NCBI RefSeq assembly: GCF_013276795.1
Contig: NZ_VMLR01000002.1
Span: forward strand, 239,913-303,912
DNA from: Streptococcus sp. 2342
GTDB taxonomy: Bacteria; Bacillota; Bacilli; Lactobacillales; Streptococcaceae
DNA: 64,000 nt
Direction: 5' to 3'
The notes under the pieces are model-generated. The model was not told the origin of the DNA and did not search any database. It was given only the letters and a program-made list of their open reading frames with translations. The translations under genes and the position numbers were made by a program. This document shows, in pieces, positions 17,555 through 27,011 of this stretch (position 1 is its first letter; every line of letters begins with the position of its first letter).

Positions 17555-18399
17555 TTGCAGAATTTATCGATGGATTGCAAAAATTCCATTTCTTACAAAA
17601 TGCCTTGATAACAGCCATTGTCGTCGGGGTCGTAGCTGGAGCTGTGGGATGTTTCATCATTCTACGCGGGATGTCACTCATGGGAGATGCCATTTCACAT
17701 GCTGTCTTACCAGGTGTAGCCCTCTCCTTCATCTTGGGCCTTGACTTCTTTATCGGAGCCATTGTCTTTGGACTGCTAGCTGCCATCATCATTACCTACA
17801 TCAAGGGAAACTCGATTATCAAAAGCGATACCGCCATCGGCATTACCTTTTCTTCTTTCTTAGCCCTCGGTATCATCTTGATTAGTGTCGCTAAAAGTTC
17901 AACTGACCTTTTCCATATCCTTTTTGGTAATATCTTGGCCGTCCAAGATACGGATATGTTTATTACTATGGGTGTTGGGGCAGTCATTCTCTTGTTAATC
18001 TGGATTTTCTTCAAGCAACTCTTGATCACTTCCTTTGATGAACTCTTGGCTAAAGCCATGGGAATGCCTGTCAATTTCTATCACTACCTTCTCATGGTAC
18101 TCTTGACTCTCGTGTCTGTGACAGCCATGCAAAGTGTCGGAACTATCCTGATTGTAGCCATGCTGATTACCCCAGCTGCAACTGCTTATCTGTATGCTAA
18201 TAGCCTGAAAAGCATGATTTTCCTTTCCTCAACCTTTGGAGCTACAGCTTCAGTTTTGGGACTCTTTATCGGTTATAGCTTTAACATTGCGGCAGGTTCT
18301 AGTATCGTGCTTACAGCTGCTAGTTTCTTTCTCATTAGCTTCTTTATCGCTCCCAAACAACGATATTTGAAACTGAAAAATAAACATTTGTTAAAATAA
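17551..18399 (+). CDS. psaC: Manganese ABC importer, permease
   Basis: A 282-aa integral membrane protein of the ABC-3 (ZnuB/MntB) family with about eight hydrophobic helices. Characteristic motifs include [20 protein letters not shown] near the N-terminus and [19 protein letters not shown] in the C-terminal half. The start overlaps psaB by ATGA, so translation is coupled. Forms the membrane channel of the PsaABC system for Mn2+. Confidence 0.95.
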   Translation: MIAEFIDGLQKFHFLQNALITAIVVGVVAGAVGCFIILRGMSLMGDAISHAVLPGVALSFILGLDFFIGAIVFGLLAAIIITYIKGNSIIKSDTAIGITFSSFLALGIILISVAKSSTDLFHILFGNILAVQDTDMFITMGVGAVILLLIWIFFKQLLITSFDELLAKAMGMPVNFYHYLLMVLLTLVSVTAMQSVGTILIVAMLITPAATAYLYANSLKSMIFLSSTFGATASVLGLFIGYSFNIAAGSSIVLTAASFFLISFFIAPKQRYLKLKNKHLLK

Positions 18400-18430
18400 G
18401 GGGTAAAGCCCCAATAAATTGGAGGATCTA

Positions 18431-19360
18431 ATGAAAAAATTAGGTACATTACTCGTTCTCTTTCTTTCCGTTATTGCTCTTGTAGCATGTGCTAGTGGAA
18501 AAAAAGAGGCAGCTTCTGGTCAAAAACTAAAAGTTGTTGCTACAAACTCAATCATCGCTGATATTACTAAAAATATTGCTGGTGACAAGATTGATCTTCA
18601 CAGTATCGTTCCGATTGGACAAGACCCACACGAATACGAACCACTTCCTGAAGATGTTAAGAAAACTTCTGAGGCAGACCTCATTTTCTATAACGGTATC
18701 AACCTTGAAACAGGTGGCAATGCTTGGTTTACAAAATTGGTAGAAAATGCCAAGAAAACTGAAAACAAAGACTACTTTGCAGTCAGCGAAGGGGTTGAAG
18801 TTATCTACCTTGAAGGAAAAAATGAAAAAGGTAAAGAAGACCCACACGCTTGGCTCAACCTTGAAAATGGGATTATCTTTGCTAAAAATATCGCTAAACA
18901 ATTGAGCGCCAAAGACCCTAACAACAAGGAATTCTATGAAAAAAATCTCAAAGAATATACTGATAAGTTAGACAAACTTGATAAAGAAAGTAAGGATAAA
19001 TTTAATAACATCCCTGCTGAAAAGAAACTCATTGTAACCAGCGAAGGAGCATTCAAATACTTCTCTAAAGCCTATGGTGTCCCAAGTGCTTACATCTGGG
19101 AAATCAATACTGAAGAAGAAGGAACACCTGAACAAATCAAGACCTTGGTTGAAAAACTTCGCCAAACAAAAGTTCCATCACTCTTTGTAGAATCAAGTGT
19201 GGATGACCGTCCAATGAAAACTGTTTCTCAAGACACAAACATCCCAATCTACGCACAAATCTTTACTGACTCTATCGCAGAACAAGGTAAAGAAGGCGAC
19301 AGCTACTACAGCATGATGAAATACAACCTTGATAAGATTGCTGAAGGATTGGCAAAATAA
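18431..19360 (+). CDS. psaA: Manganese-binding lipoprotein (surface adhesin A)
   Basis: A 309-aa lipoprotein, the usual PsaA length. A signal with lipobox LVAC sits near residues 17-20. Metal ligands are recognisable as His in DPHEYE, His in DPHAWL, Glu in SEGAFKY and Asp in VDDRPM, matching the cluster A-I solute-binding family. I start it at the ATG at 18431, with TTGGAGGA before it; an ATG four codons upstream lies inside the ribosome site region. It delivers Mn2+ (and can be poisoned by Zn2+) to PsaC. Confidence 0.96.
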   Translation: MKKLGTLLVLFLSVIALVACASGKKEAASGQKLKVVATNSIIADITKNIAGDKIDLHSIVPIGQDPHEYEPLPEDVKKTSEADLIFYNGINLETGGNAWFTKLVENAKKTENKDYFAVSEGVEVIYLEGKNEKGKEDPHAWLNLENGIIFAKNIAKQLSAKDPNNKEFYEKNLKEYTDKLDKLDKESKDKFNNIPAEKKLIVTSEGAFKYFSKAYGVPSAYIWEINTEEEGTPEQIKTLVEKLRQTKVPSLFVESSVDDRPMKTVSQDTNIPIYAQIFTDSIAEQGKEGDSYYSMMKYNLDKIAEGLAK

Positions 19361-19481
19361 TCCTATGAAAACGTCATTCTCACATGAGCTGGCGTTTTTT
19401 CTATGCCCACATTTCCGGTCAAATCATTGGAAAATTCCGGCTGTTTCAGCTAAAATGGAAGAAAAAAGATTGGAGTATCCT

Positions 19482-19973
19482 ATGGTAACTTTTCTCGGAA
19501 ATCCTGTGAGCTTTACAGGTAAACAACTACAAGTCGGCGACAAGGCACTTGATTTTTCACTCACTACAACAGACCTTTCTAAAAAATCTCTGGCTGATTT
19601 TGATGGGAAGAAAAAAGTCTTGAGTGTCGTGCCTTCTATTGATACAGGCATCTGCTCAACTCAAACACGTCGTTTTAATGAAGAATTGGCTGGACTGGAC
19701 AACACGGTCGTCTTGACTGTTTCCATGGACCTGCCTTTTGCCCAGAAACGTTGGTGCGGTGCTGAAGGTATTGAAAATGCCATCATGCTCTCAGACTATT
19801 TCGACCATTCCTTTGGACGTGATTACGCCCTCTTAATCAATGAGTGGCACCTATTGGCACGCGCAGTCTTTGTCCTCGATACTGACAATACGATTCGCTA
19901 CGTTGAATACGTGGACAATATCAACTCTGAACCAAACTTCGAAGCCGCAATTGCAGCTGCTAAAGCCCTATAG
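19482..19973 (+). CDS. tpxD: Thiol peroxidase TpxD (PsaD)
   Basis: A 163-aa peroxiredoxin of the Tpx type. The peroxidatic Cys is in [15 protein letters not shown] and a second Cys in QKRWCGAEG acts as resolving residue. It reduces hydrogen peroxide, which this genus makes in quantity. The start at 19482 has TTGGAG 7 bases before it; a longer in-frame ATG at 19329 would overlap psaA and add unrelated residues. Downstream of psaA with a 121-base gap, it is partly co-regulated with the operon in pneumococcus. Confidence 0.93.
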   Translation: MVTFLGNPVSFTGKQLQVGDKALDFSLTTTDLSKKSLADFDGKKKVLSVVPSIDTGICSTQTRRFNEELAGLDNTVVLTVSMDLPFAQKRWCGAEGIENAIMLSDYFDHSFGRDYALLINEWHLLARAVFVLDTDNTIRYVEYVDNINSEPNFEAAIAAAKAL

Positions 19974-19974
19974 A

Positions 19975-20025
19975 AAAAATCCTCTGTCACAAAGAGTTCC
20001 CCACTCTTTGAAACGGAGGATTTTT
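19975..20025. terminator. Terminator after tpxD
   Basis: AAAAATCCTC pairs with GAGGATTTTT; a second stem (CAAAGAGT/ACTCTTTG) fills the loop. It is a strong, symmetric intrinsic terminator. Confidence 0.85.
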
Positions 20026-20057
20026 GTTTACGAGTAAATATAAGTTCAATCAGCTAA

Positions 20058-20168
20058 TACTCTTCGAAAATCTCTTCAAACTACGTCAGCTTTATCTGCA
20101 ACCTCAAAGCGGTGCTTTGAGCAACCTGCGGCTAGCTTCCTAGTTTGCTCTTTGATTTTCATTGAGTA
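20058..20168 (+). repeat. BOX element, short form, abutting a stop codon
   Basis: TACTCTTCGAAAATCTCTTC to TTTCATTGAGTA. The next three bases are the stop codon of the following minus-strand gene. Confidence 0.9.
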
Positions 20169-22877
20169 TTACTCTACAGATTTCAAGGCTTCAAGCATAT
20201 CAACCTTTCTCAGATGACGATTGACAAAGAAACCAAGCAAGGTCAAAATGGTGCTTACTGCTGCCACTGGAATTACATAGACTTCCCAGCCTACCTGTGG
20301 ATAAAAGAGAATAGTCGCAGGCGAAATCATTTGAATCAAAAATTGGTGTAAATAGAAACCAGATACCAAACCAAGTACGATTCCCACAAGGGACAGCACA
20401 ATCGTCTCACGATAAATGTAGAGAGTGACTTCATTATTATGAAAACCGAGAACCTTGATAGTGGAGAGTTCACGGATTCTCTCAGCCACGTTGATATTGG
20501 TCAAATTGTAGAGGATAACAATAGCCAATAGAACCGATACGATGACCAAGATGGTCATGGTCTGATTGAGTGAGCTAGCGACGGATTCAAAGAGTCGAAT
20601 GGCTGAAGCATTCTGGACAACGCTGGACAACGCAGATTGATTCATAAGTAAGCCAGCCTGTCTTTCGATACTAGTAGCACTGGTATTCCTTAACGAGACC
20701 AAATAAGTGTTGGCTTGGGGTAGCTGTCCGTAAATTTGCTCATAGCTAGCCTGACTCATATAAATAAAGTGACCAACGTAGTTCTCAGTAATAGCAGCGA
20801 CTGTTAATTCCTTACCTTCAATTTCTAGAGTCTGCCCAACCTTGACACCTGCCAGCTGGGCAAGTTTAGCTGTAATAACGACGCCATCTTTTAATGTCAG
20901 CTCCTGCTGATGATTTTGAAGATGGATAAAGGGAGTCAAATCCTCCTTCTCTGTCATCATAAGGGTAATAGTTTGAAGACCTGCCTTACCTTTGAAATCC
21001 TTGTCTAGCGTTTTAGAATAGATTTTCTGGTAGGCTTTGATGTCCTGCCCTTTCAACACTTCTTCTAGCTCTGCCTTGTCTTGATTGGTCGCACTAGGAT
21101 TTTCAGAGACAATCATCTGATACTGTTGGATTTGTTGAAACTGTCTAGACGGAACTCCTGCTACAGAGGATTGAATTCCTAAACCTGCAAAAAGCAGAGC
21201 GACTGAGCCCGCCACACCAAATATTGTCATCAACATCCGCTGCTTATAACGGAAGATATTGCGAGCTGTTACCTTATGAGTAAAACTGAGACGACGCCAG
21301 ATAAAACTGAGACGCTCCAGTAAAATTTTAGCTCCTTTAACAGGAGGTTTAGGCAGTAAAAGCTGGGCTGCTTCATCATGAAGTTCCCTCCGAGCCACCA
21401 GATAGGCTGGTAACACACTCGCCAACCAACTCAATCCAAGAGCTAGTATACTATAGCTCCAATAGAACTGAATCTGGGTTTCTCCCACCACCATGCCTTT
21501 TGTAATGACACTTGAAATCACACTGGCTAGTAAATAATGGCCAAGTATACTACCTAGAGCCGTTCCGACAGTTCCAGCTACTAGGCCGTAGAGGAGAAAC
21601 TTGGCGATAATATCCTTGCTACGATAGCCCAAGGCCTTAAAAATCCCTGCATGTGTTCGCTCTTCATCCACAAAACGAGTCATAGTTGTGAAGGTAACCA
21701 TAGCCGCTACGGCATAAAGAACCACAGGAAAGATATTGCCCACTGCTCGAATACTGGATGAAGCATTGCTATACATGAGATAGCCCTGACCACCTGGCAT
21801 GGTCTGACGATTATATACTTGATACTTGGGCTCAGCTAAATCATCCAAGACTTGCTGATGTTTTTCTAATTTTTCCTTTTCTTGGGCTAGATTTTGTTCA
21901 GCCTGCTTTAGTTTGTCCTCTTCCTTGCTCAATTCCTGCTTAGCTTGGGTAAGTTGAGCACTGGCATGCTCTCTCTGAGATTGAGGAAGCAAGGCTAGTT
22001 GACTTTCCTGAGACTGTAAACGAGCTTGAGCAGCTGCTAAACGACGCTTGCCTTCCTGCAAATTAGCCTGAGCCTTGTCAAGGATCTCTTGCCCCTTATC
22101 GAGAGACTCTTGCCCTTCTTTTTTCAATACTTGCAGACGTGCCTTGCCATTATCTGATAGAACTTGTTCAAGGTCTTCCTGATGTTGCTTGGATTTTTCT
22201 TCATAAGCTACTGAAAAAGCATTTAAGCCTGCTAAATCTTGATATTTCAAACGAGCTATATTGTAGACTTTCTGATCAAACTGACTCGGTAAAATCACCC
22301 CATAGACTGTCAGAGTCCCACTTCCACTGCCTGCGTAGCCCATATCTCGCTGGGAGAGGATTTCAGCCGAATCCACAAAACCAGTAATGGTATAAGTATG
22401 GTCTTTTAAAGAGGAATGACCCTCTTCTTTTTCTTTAAAACTAATCTCCTTTCCCACGCTGTATTGGCCTTGTAAATGAGTGCCCAAAGCGATTTCCTTG
22501 TCTGACTGAGGAAGTCGTCCCTCTCTTAGCTGAAAGATTGAAATTCGCTCTGGTCTGGAGTACAGTCGAATGGCATCCTGCCCATTCTCCATAGTCACAT
22601 CTGTCAAATAGCCAAACTCAATCTCTGCGCCCTGCGTCTGTCCTAGTTCTTCTTGATCTGCTTGATCCAAACCATAGTTAGACATGACTGCCAAATCCAA
22701 GGTTTGAGCAGTTGTTAAATAAGCATTAGCTGTCGCCTCCATGTTGGGACTGGTTACTTTGAGGCCTACTAAGGCTAGAGACCCTAACATCATCAAGGTC
22801 ATGATGGATAAAAAACGCCCCTTGGAGCCTGTGAAGGACTGAATTAAGTCCTTCCAATAGGTTTTTCGCTTGATCAT
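20169..22877 (-). CDS. FtsX/MacB-type ABC transporter permease
   Basis: A 902-aa membrane protein: an N-terminal helix, a large extracellular region including a coiled coil (about residues 270-370, rich in KAQANLQEG and AEQNLAQEKEK-like heptads), and two FtsX domains each with three or four helices near residues 400-520 and 770-895. I start it at the ATG at 22877 (MIKRKTYWKDLIQSF), one base after the ATPase stop codon; an in-frame ATG upstream would lie inside the ATPase gene. Works with the adjacent ATPase, probably in peptide or drug efflux or in envelope work. Its stop is provided by the BOX boundary. Confidence 0.85.
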   Translation of the reverse strand: MIKRKTYWKDLIQSFTGSKGRFLSIMTLMMLGSLALVGLKVTSPNMEATANAYLTTAQTLDLAVMSNYGLDQADQEELGQTQGAEIEFGYLTDVTMENGQDAIRLYSRPERISIFQLREGRLPQSDKEIALGTHLQGQYSVGKEISFKEKEEGHSSLKDHTYTITGFVDSAEILSQRDMGYAGSGSGTLTVYGVILPSQFDQKVYNIARLKYQDLAGLNAFSVAYEEKSKQHQEDLEQVLSDNGKARLQVLKKEGQESLDKGQEILDKAQANLQEGKRRLAAAQARLQSQESQLALLPQSQREHASAQLTQAKQELSKEEDKLKQAEQNLAQEKEKLEKHQQVLDDLAEPKYQVYNRQTMPGGQGYLMYSNASSSIRAVGNIFPVVLYAVAAMVTFTTMTRFVDEERTHAGIFKALGYRSKDIIAKFLLYGLVAGTVGTALGSILGHYLLASVISSVITKGMVVGETQIQFYWSYSILALGLSWLASVLPAYLVARRELHDEAAQLLLPKPPVKGAKILLERLSFIWRRLSFTHKVTARNIFRYKQRMLMTIFGVAGSVALLFAGLGIQSSVAGVPSRQFQQIQQYQMIVSENPSATNQDKAELEEVLKGQDIKAYQKIYSKTLDKDFKGKAGLQTITLMMTEKEDLTPFIHLQNHQQELTLKDGVVITAKLAQLAGVKVGQTLEIEGKELTVAAITENYVGHFIYMSQASYEQIYGQLPQANTYLVSLRNTSATSIERQAGLLMNQSALSSVVQNASAIRLFESVASSLNQTMTILVIVSVLLAIVILYNLTNINVAERIRELSTIKVLGFHNNEVTLYIYRETIVLSLVGIVLGLVSGFYLHQFLIQMISPATILFYPQVGWEVYVIPVAAVSTILTLLGFFVNRHLRKVDMLEALKSVE

Positions 22878-22878
22878 G

Positions 22879-23580
22879 CTAGTACTCCAAACTGTCAATA
22901 TCCTGAGGATGCTGGTTGACCACCACATCCTTGACACTGGCATCGTGCATATGAATTACGCGATCAGCAATGGGCGCTAAAGCTCCATTATGAGTCACGA
23001 TGATCACCGTCGCTCCCTTTTGACGAGACATGTCTTGGAGAATCTTCAAGACTTGCTTGCCTGTCTGATAATCCAAGGCTCCAGTCGGTTCATCACAAAG
23101 GAGGATTTTAGGATTTTTGGCTACCGCGCGTGCAATGGAGACTCGCTGTTGCTCCCCTCCAGAAAGCTGAGCTGGAAAATTATTGAAACGATGAGCCAGA
23201 CCTACATCTGTCAAGACCTGCTCAGAATCCAAGGCATCCATCACGATTTCAGAAGCCAGTTCCACATTTTCCTTAGCAGTTAGATTGGACACTAGATTGT
23301 AAAACTGAAAAACAAAACCGACATCGTTGCGGCGGTAATTGGTTCGCTGGTGGGAACTATAGTCTGCAATATTGACACCATCAATCCAGATTTCCCCGTC
23401 GTCATTGGTATCCATGCCTCCAAGAAGGTTAAGAACTGTTGACTTGCCTGCACCTGATGCACCTAGAATGATGACCAACTCGCCTTCTTCAATTTCAAAA
23501 TTCACATCACGATTGGCCACAATTTCCGTGTCCCCAACCTGATAACGCTTGTAACAGTGTTTCATCTCAATATAAGCCAT
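22879..23580 (-). CDS. MacB/LolD-type ABC transporter ATP-binding protein
   Basis: A 233-aa ATPase: Walker [10 protein letters not shown], signature LSGGEQQR, Walker [13 protein letters not shown] and switch His in VTHNGAL. The [10 protein letters not shown] form is diagnostic for the LolD/MacB group, whose permeases are FtsX-like, as here. I use the ATG at 23580 ([13 protein letters not shown]); a GTG three codons earlier overlaps the likely ribosome site. First gene of a two-gene operon. Confidence 0.9.
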   Translation of the reverse strand: MAYIEMKHCYKRYQVGDTEIVANRDVNFEIEEGELVIILGASGAGKSTVLNLLGGMDTNDDGEIWIDGVNIADYSSHQRTNYRRNDVGFVFQFYNLVSNLTAKENVELASEIVMDALDSEQVLTDVGLAHRFNNFPAQLSGGEQQRVSIARAVAKNPKILLCDEPTGALDYQTGKQVLKILQDMSRQKGATVIIVTHNGALAPIADRVIHMHDASVKDVVVNQHPQDIDSLEY

Positions 23581-23710
23581 CAGACCCACCCTCTCTCAAA
23601 CAAATTACTTCCTATTACCATTATAACGCTTTTTCAACTAGTTGGAAACTGCTTACATTCTCAAATCCTTATTAAAAGGCAGTTTCAAATTACTGCCTTT
23701 TATCATCTTC

Positions 23711-26122
23711 TTAAAAATAAAATTGAACCAGATCACCTTCTGCTGTTGCCACCGAAACACAATCTTTCTCTATGCATTTCACTTTTGCTTTTTCTTGATT
23801 CACTTCAATCACACTTTTTTCAATATCTGGATAAGAGACTCGCAAATCTCCCCCACTTCTTGATAAAATGGTCAACTGTAAGAGTTTTTTATCCTCCCAC
23901 CTCATGCTCACTTCAAAATGTCCACGTGCCATTAAGCCTGAAACGGAACCTCTTGACCATGCATCGGGTAGGGCTACTAGAGGTACCAGATAAGCTGAAT
24001 GAGACTGGAGTAACATTTCTGCCATGCCACTGCTAGCACCAAAATTACCATCTATCTGAAAAGGAGGGTGGCTACACCAAAGATTTGGCAAGGTGGATGA
24101 CTTTAACTGCTCTGCTAATAATTTATGGGCTCGATTACCATCTCCTAGACGCGCCCAAAGATTGATCTTATTGGCCTTGGACCAGCCTGTGCCGCCATCT
24201 CCACGATCATTGAGGCTAGCACGCGCCGCTTCAAGATACTCTTGTCCCTTGTAGCTAAAGAGATTTCCAGGATAAAGTCCCACCAGATGGGAAGCATGCC
24301 GATGTTGGGCCTCAACTTTCTCATTTTGAAAATACTGCTCTTCCTCCTCATACCACTCCCTGATTCGACCAGATTGATTGATTTGAAGAGGATTAAGCAA
24401 GTCAAACTTCTCCTTGACCTCAGTCAACAAAGCCTCATCCAGTCCCAATTCCTGAGCAGCCTGAATAAAATCATGAAATAATTGCCAAATCAGAGATTGG
24501 TCATAGGTATTGCCAATCGAAATCGGACCATGTTCTGGCGAATAAGATGGAGAAGAAACCCAACGCTGCGCCTGCTGATCCTCATGTAAAAAGGCATTCC
24601 AAAAACGAACCGTTTCCCTCAACATGGGATAAATTTTATCCCTGAGATAGTCTTGGTCCCTATAAAATGAATAGGCTTCATAAACAGTTTGCATCAGCCA
24701 CGCATTGGCAGCTGGCGACCAACCCCAATAGTAATCCCAACCAGGTGCCGTCCAACCAAAGGGAGTCGCTTGAGTATGAACCAACCAACCATTCTCCTCT
24801 CCTTCCCGAGAGACGATTCCTGCATACCTTGCAGCCGCTAGACGACCATAGACACGCAAATCATCTACATAGTTGATGACCGGAAAGGTCGTCTCTAGGA
24901 GATTGGTAACATAGGCTGGCCAATAATTCATCTGCAGATTGATATTCAGGTGATAGTCCGAATTCCACGGAGGATTGTCGACCGCATTCCAGATTCCCTG
25001 TAGATTAGCTGGTAGAGTATCCGGACAGTCTCTAGAAGAACTAATCAATAAATACCGTCCATACTGGAAGAACAATTCCTCCAAAGCCTGCCCCTCTTGT
25101 GGCTTATAATTTTTTAGCAAATCATCTGTAGTGGATGCATCAACATCAGCTCCCAAATCCAATTGAACACGCTGAAATAAAGCTTGGTAGTCCTCAATAT
25201 GCCTTGATTTCAATTGGGCATATCCCTTTTCTTTAGCTTTCTCCACCAAGTCCTTCACCTGTTGCTCCAAATCTAGTTTCTTGCGATAATTACTAGCAGG
25301 ATTTTGGGCAAAATCCGTCTTAGCGGCCAAGAAGAGGTTGGCATAACTGGCTTCTGATATCTGAATCTTATCTGACCAGACTCTAATGTCTCCATCCGTT
25401 TCCCAAGCTAGATAACTAGCAAACCGCAGATCATTATCCTTAACTCTTCCCTTCATCAAGATATAAGAATCAGTAATATCCAGTTGGCACTCCTTGTAAT
25501 CAGACTTTTCCTCCTCATACTTTCCATCAGAAGCCAAATCACGACTTAGCGACAGTTCTATAGTAAAATCTAGAGTTTCCGCCCCTTCCTTAGTAAAGCG
25601 CTGAACCAAGAGATTATCTGGAAAACTCGCAAAAGCTTCACGTTCAAATTTCGTTCCCTTATAGACATAAGAAGTCGTCGCAAGCGCCTTACTGATATTC
25701 AGTTGCCTCTGGTAATCCGTAACCTGAGACAAAGTCGTACCTTGCTGACTAAACTCAATGTGAATATCCCCAAAGGATAGATAGGTCCCATATTGACTCG
25801 TTTTTGGCCCGATCAGGTGCTGTTCAGCCAGTTCCTTAGCCCGATTGTAATCTCTCTTTTCCAAAGCCTGCCGAATCTCAGCTAAAAAACCATACTGGTC
25901 CTGAAGATTTCCACCCTGATAATCGGAACTATCAGGAAGTGGACCACCAGACCAGAGACTTTTTTCATTAAATTGAATCCTCTCAGCCCCTATAATCCCA
26001 AATACTTTTGCCCCTAAAGAACCATTGCCTATTGGTAAAGCCTCTTCTTCCCAACCCTTATATGTTGTTGAAGCTGGTCTCTTGTAGGCCAATACATAAT
26101 CTTGTTTTTTATTCCTTATCAT
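23711..26122 (-). CDS. GH95 alpha-fucosidase
   Basis: An 803-aa glycoside hydrolase of family GH95. The N-terminal domain has EEALPIGNGSLGAKVFG and NEKSLWSGG, and the central (alpha/alpha)6 barrel has GIWNAVDNPPWNSDYHLNIN and TPFGWTAPGWDYYWGWSPAANAW. HPPFQIDGNFG lies near the C-terminus. These are signature stretches of inverting 1,2-alpha-L-fucosidases (some family members act on alpha-L-galactosides). No signal peptide, so it is probably intracellular or released by other means. Alone between two minus-strand units; substrate is inference. Confidence 0.88.
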   Translation of the reverse strand: MIRNKKQDYVLAYKRPASTTYKGWEEEALPIGNGSLGAKVFGIIGAERIQFNEKSLWSGGPLPDSSDYQGGNLQDQYGFLAEIRQALEKRDYNRAKELAEQHLIGPKTSQYGTYLSFGDIHIEFSQQGTTLSQVTDYQRQLNISKALATTSYVYKGTKFEREAFASFPDNLLVQRFTKEGAETLDFTIELSLSRDLASDGKYEEEKSDYKECQLDITDSYILMKGRVKDNDLRFASYLAWETDGDIRVWSDKIQISEASYANLFLAAKTDFAQNPASNYRKKLDLEQQVKDLVEKAKEKGYAQLKSRHIEDYQALFQRVQLDLGADVDASTTDDLLKNYKPQEGQALEELFFQYGRYLLISSSRDCPDTLPANLQGIWNAVDNPPWNSDYHLNINLQMNYWPAYVTNLLETTFPVINYVDDLRVYGRLAAARYAGIVSREGEENGWLVHTQATPFGWTAPGWDYYWGWSPAANAWLMQTVYEAYSFYRDQDYLRDKIYPMLRETVRFWNAFLHEDQQAQRWVSSPSYSPEHGPISIGNTYDQSLIWQLFHDFIQAAQELGLDEALLTEVKEKFDLLNPLQINQSGRIREWYEEEEQYFQNEKVEAQHRHASHLVGLYPGNLFSYKGQEYLEAARASLNDRGDGGTGWSKANKINLWARLGDGNRAHKLLAEQLKSSTLPNLWCSHPPFQIDGNFGASSGMAEMLLQSHSAYLVPLVALPDAWSRGSVSGLMARGHFEVSMRWEDKKLLQLTILSRSGGDLRVSYPDIEKSVIEVNQEKAKVKCIEKDCVSVATAEGDLVQFYF

Positions 26123-26174
26123 ACTACCATACTAACATAAAAAGCCTAGAAATCAATTCTAGACTTACAATTTT

Positions 26175-26867
26175 TTATTTTCCAAGGTAGTATTCAGAAA
26201 CTACGTTCAATTTTTCGTCGAATTCGAATACCAATGGTGGGAAGTTAGGGATTTCCACGTCCATGATTTCGTCGTCTGACAAACCTTTGATGTGTTTTAC
26301 AAGGGCACGGATTGAGTTACCGTGAGCTCCTACGAATACGTTTTTACCATCTTTAAGAGCTGGAGCGATTTTATCTTCCCAGAATGGAAGGGCACGTTCC
26401 AAAGTCACTTTCAAGTTTTCAGCATCTGGAATAACTGAATCGTCAAGTGAAGCGTAACGACGGTCTGTGTGAGCTGAGTGCTCATCATCACGATCCATGT
26501 TTGGAGGCAATACATCGTATGAACGACGCCAGATGTGAACTTGCTCATCACCAAATTGTTCAGCAGCTTCAGCTTTGTTTTTACCAGTCAAACCACCGTA
26601 GTGACGTTCGTTCAAACGCCATGATTTTTCAACTGGAACCCACAATTGGTCAGAAGCTTCAAGAGCCAAGTTAGTTGTTTTAATCGCACGTTTCAATACT
26701 GAAGTATAAGCTTGGTCAAATTCGATACCAGCTTCTTTGATCAATTTACCAGCGTCAATCGCTTGTTGTGTACCTTTTTCAGACAAATCAACATCAGCCC
26801 AACCAGTGAAAAGGTTAGCTTTGTTCCATTCAGACTCACCGTGGCGAGCAAAAACCAATTTTACCAT
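26175..26867 (-). CDS. gpmA: 2,3-bisphosphoglycerate-dependent phosphoglycerate mutase
   Basis: A 230-aa glycolytic enzyme interconverting 3- and 2-phosphoglycerate. The catalytic RHGESEWN lies at residues 7-14, the second active His is in [12 protein letters not shown], and [10 protein letters not shown] completes the site. Strong codon bias fits high expression. AAAGGAGAATCC precedes the ATG. Confidence 0.97.
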   Translation of the reverse strand: MVKLVFARHGESEWNKANLFTGWADVDLSEKGTQQAIDAGKLIKEAGIEFDQAYTSVLKRAIKTTNLALEASDQLWVPVEKSWRLNERHYGGLTGKNKAEAAEQFGDEQVHIWRRSYDVLPPNMDRDDEHSAHTDRRYASLDDSVIPDAENLKVTLERALPFWEDKIAPALKDGKNVFVGAHGNSIRALVKHIKGLSDDEIMDVEIPNFPPLVFEFDEKLNVVSEYYLGK

Positions 26868-26974
26868 TAGATGGATTCTCCTTTAAATTTTCCGAGGTTT
26901 CCCCTCGTTTATCTATTCTATTTTACACAATTTTTCACAAAAAAGCTAGTCAAAACCAAAAAGGAAAGAGTTTC

Positions 26975-27006
26975 ACACATGAAGAAACGAAACCTATCTT
27001 CATGTG
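26975..27006 (-). terminator. Hairpin after the M26 protease gene
   Basis: CACATGAAGA and TCTTCATGTG make a perfect 10-bp stem with a 12-base loop just past the protease stop codon. No clean T-run follows, so it may stabilise the mRNA end or be a weak terminator. Confidence 0.5.
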
Positions 27007-27011
27007 CTACC

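Noticed and set aside
19329..19481. Longer start for tpxD
   Set aside because: It would overlap psaA, and the added residues are not part of the thiol peroxidase family; the ATG at 19482 has a good ribosome site.
22878..22943. Longer start for the FtsX permease
   Set aside because: It overlaps the ATPase gene in another frame; the ATG one base after the ATPase stop fits the family start.
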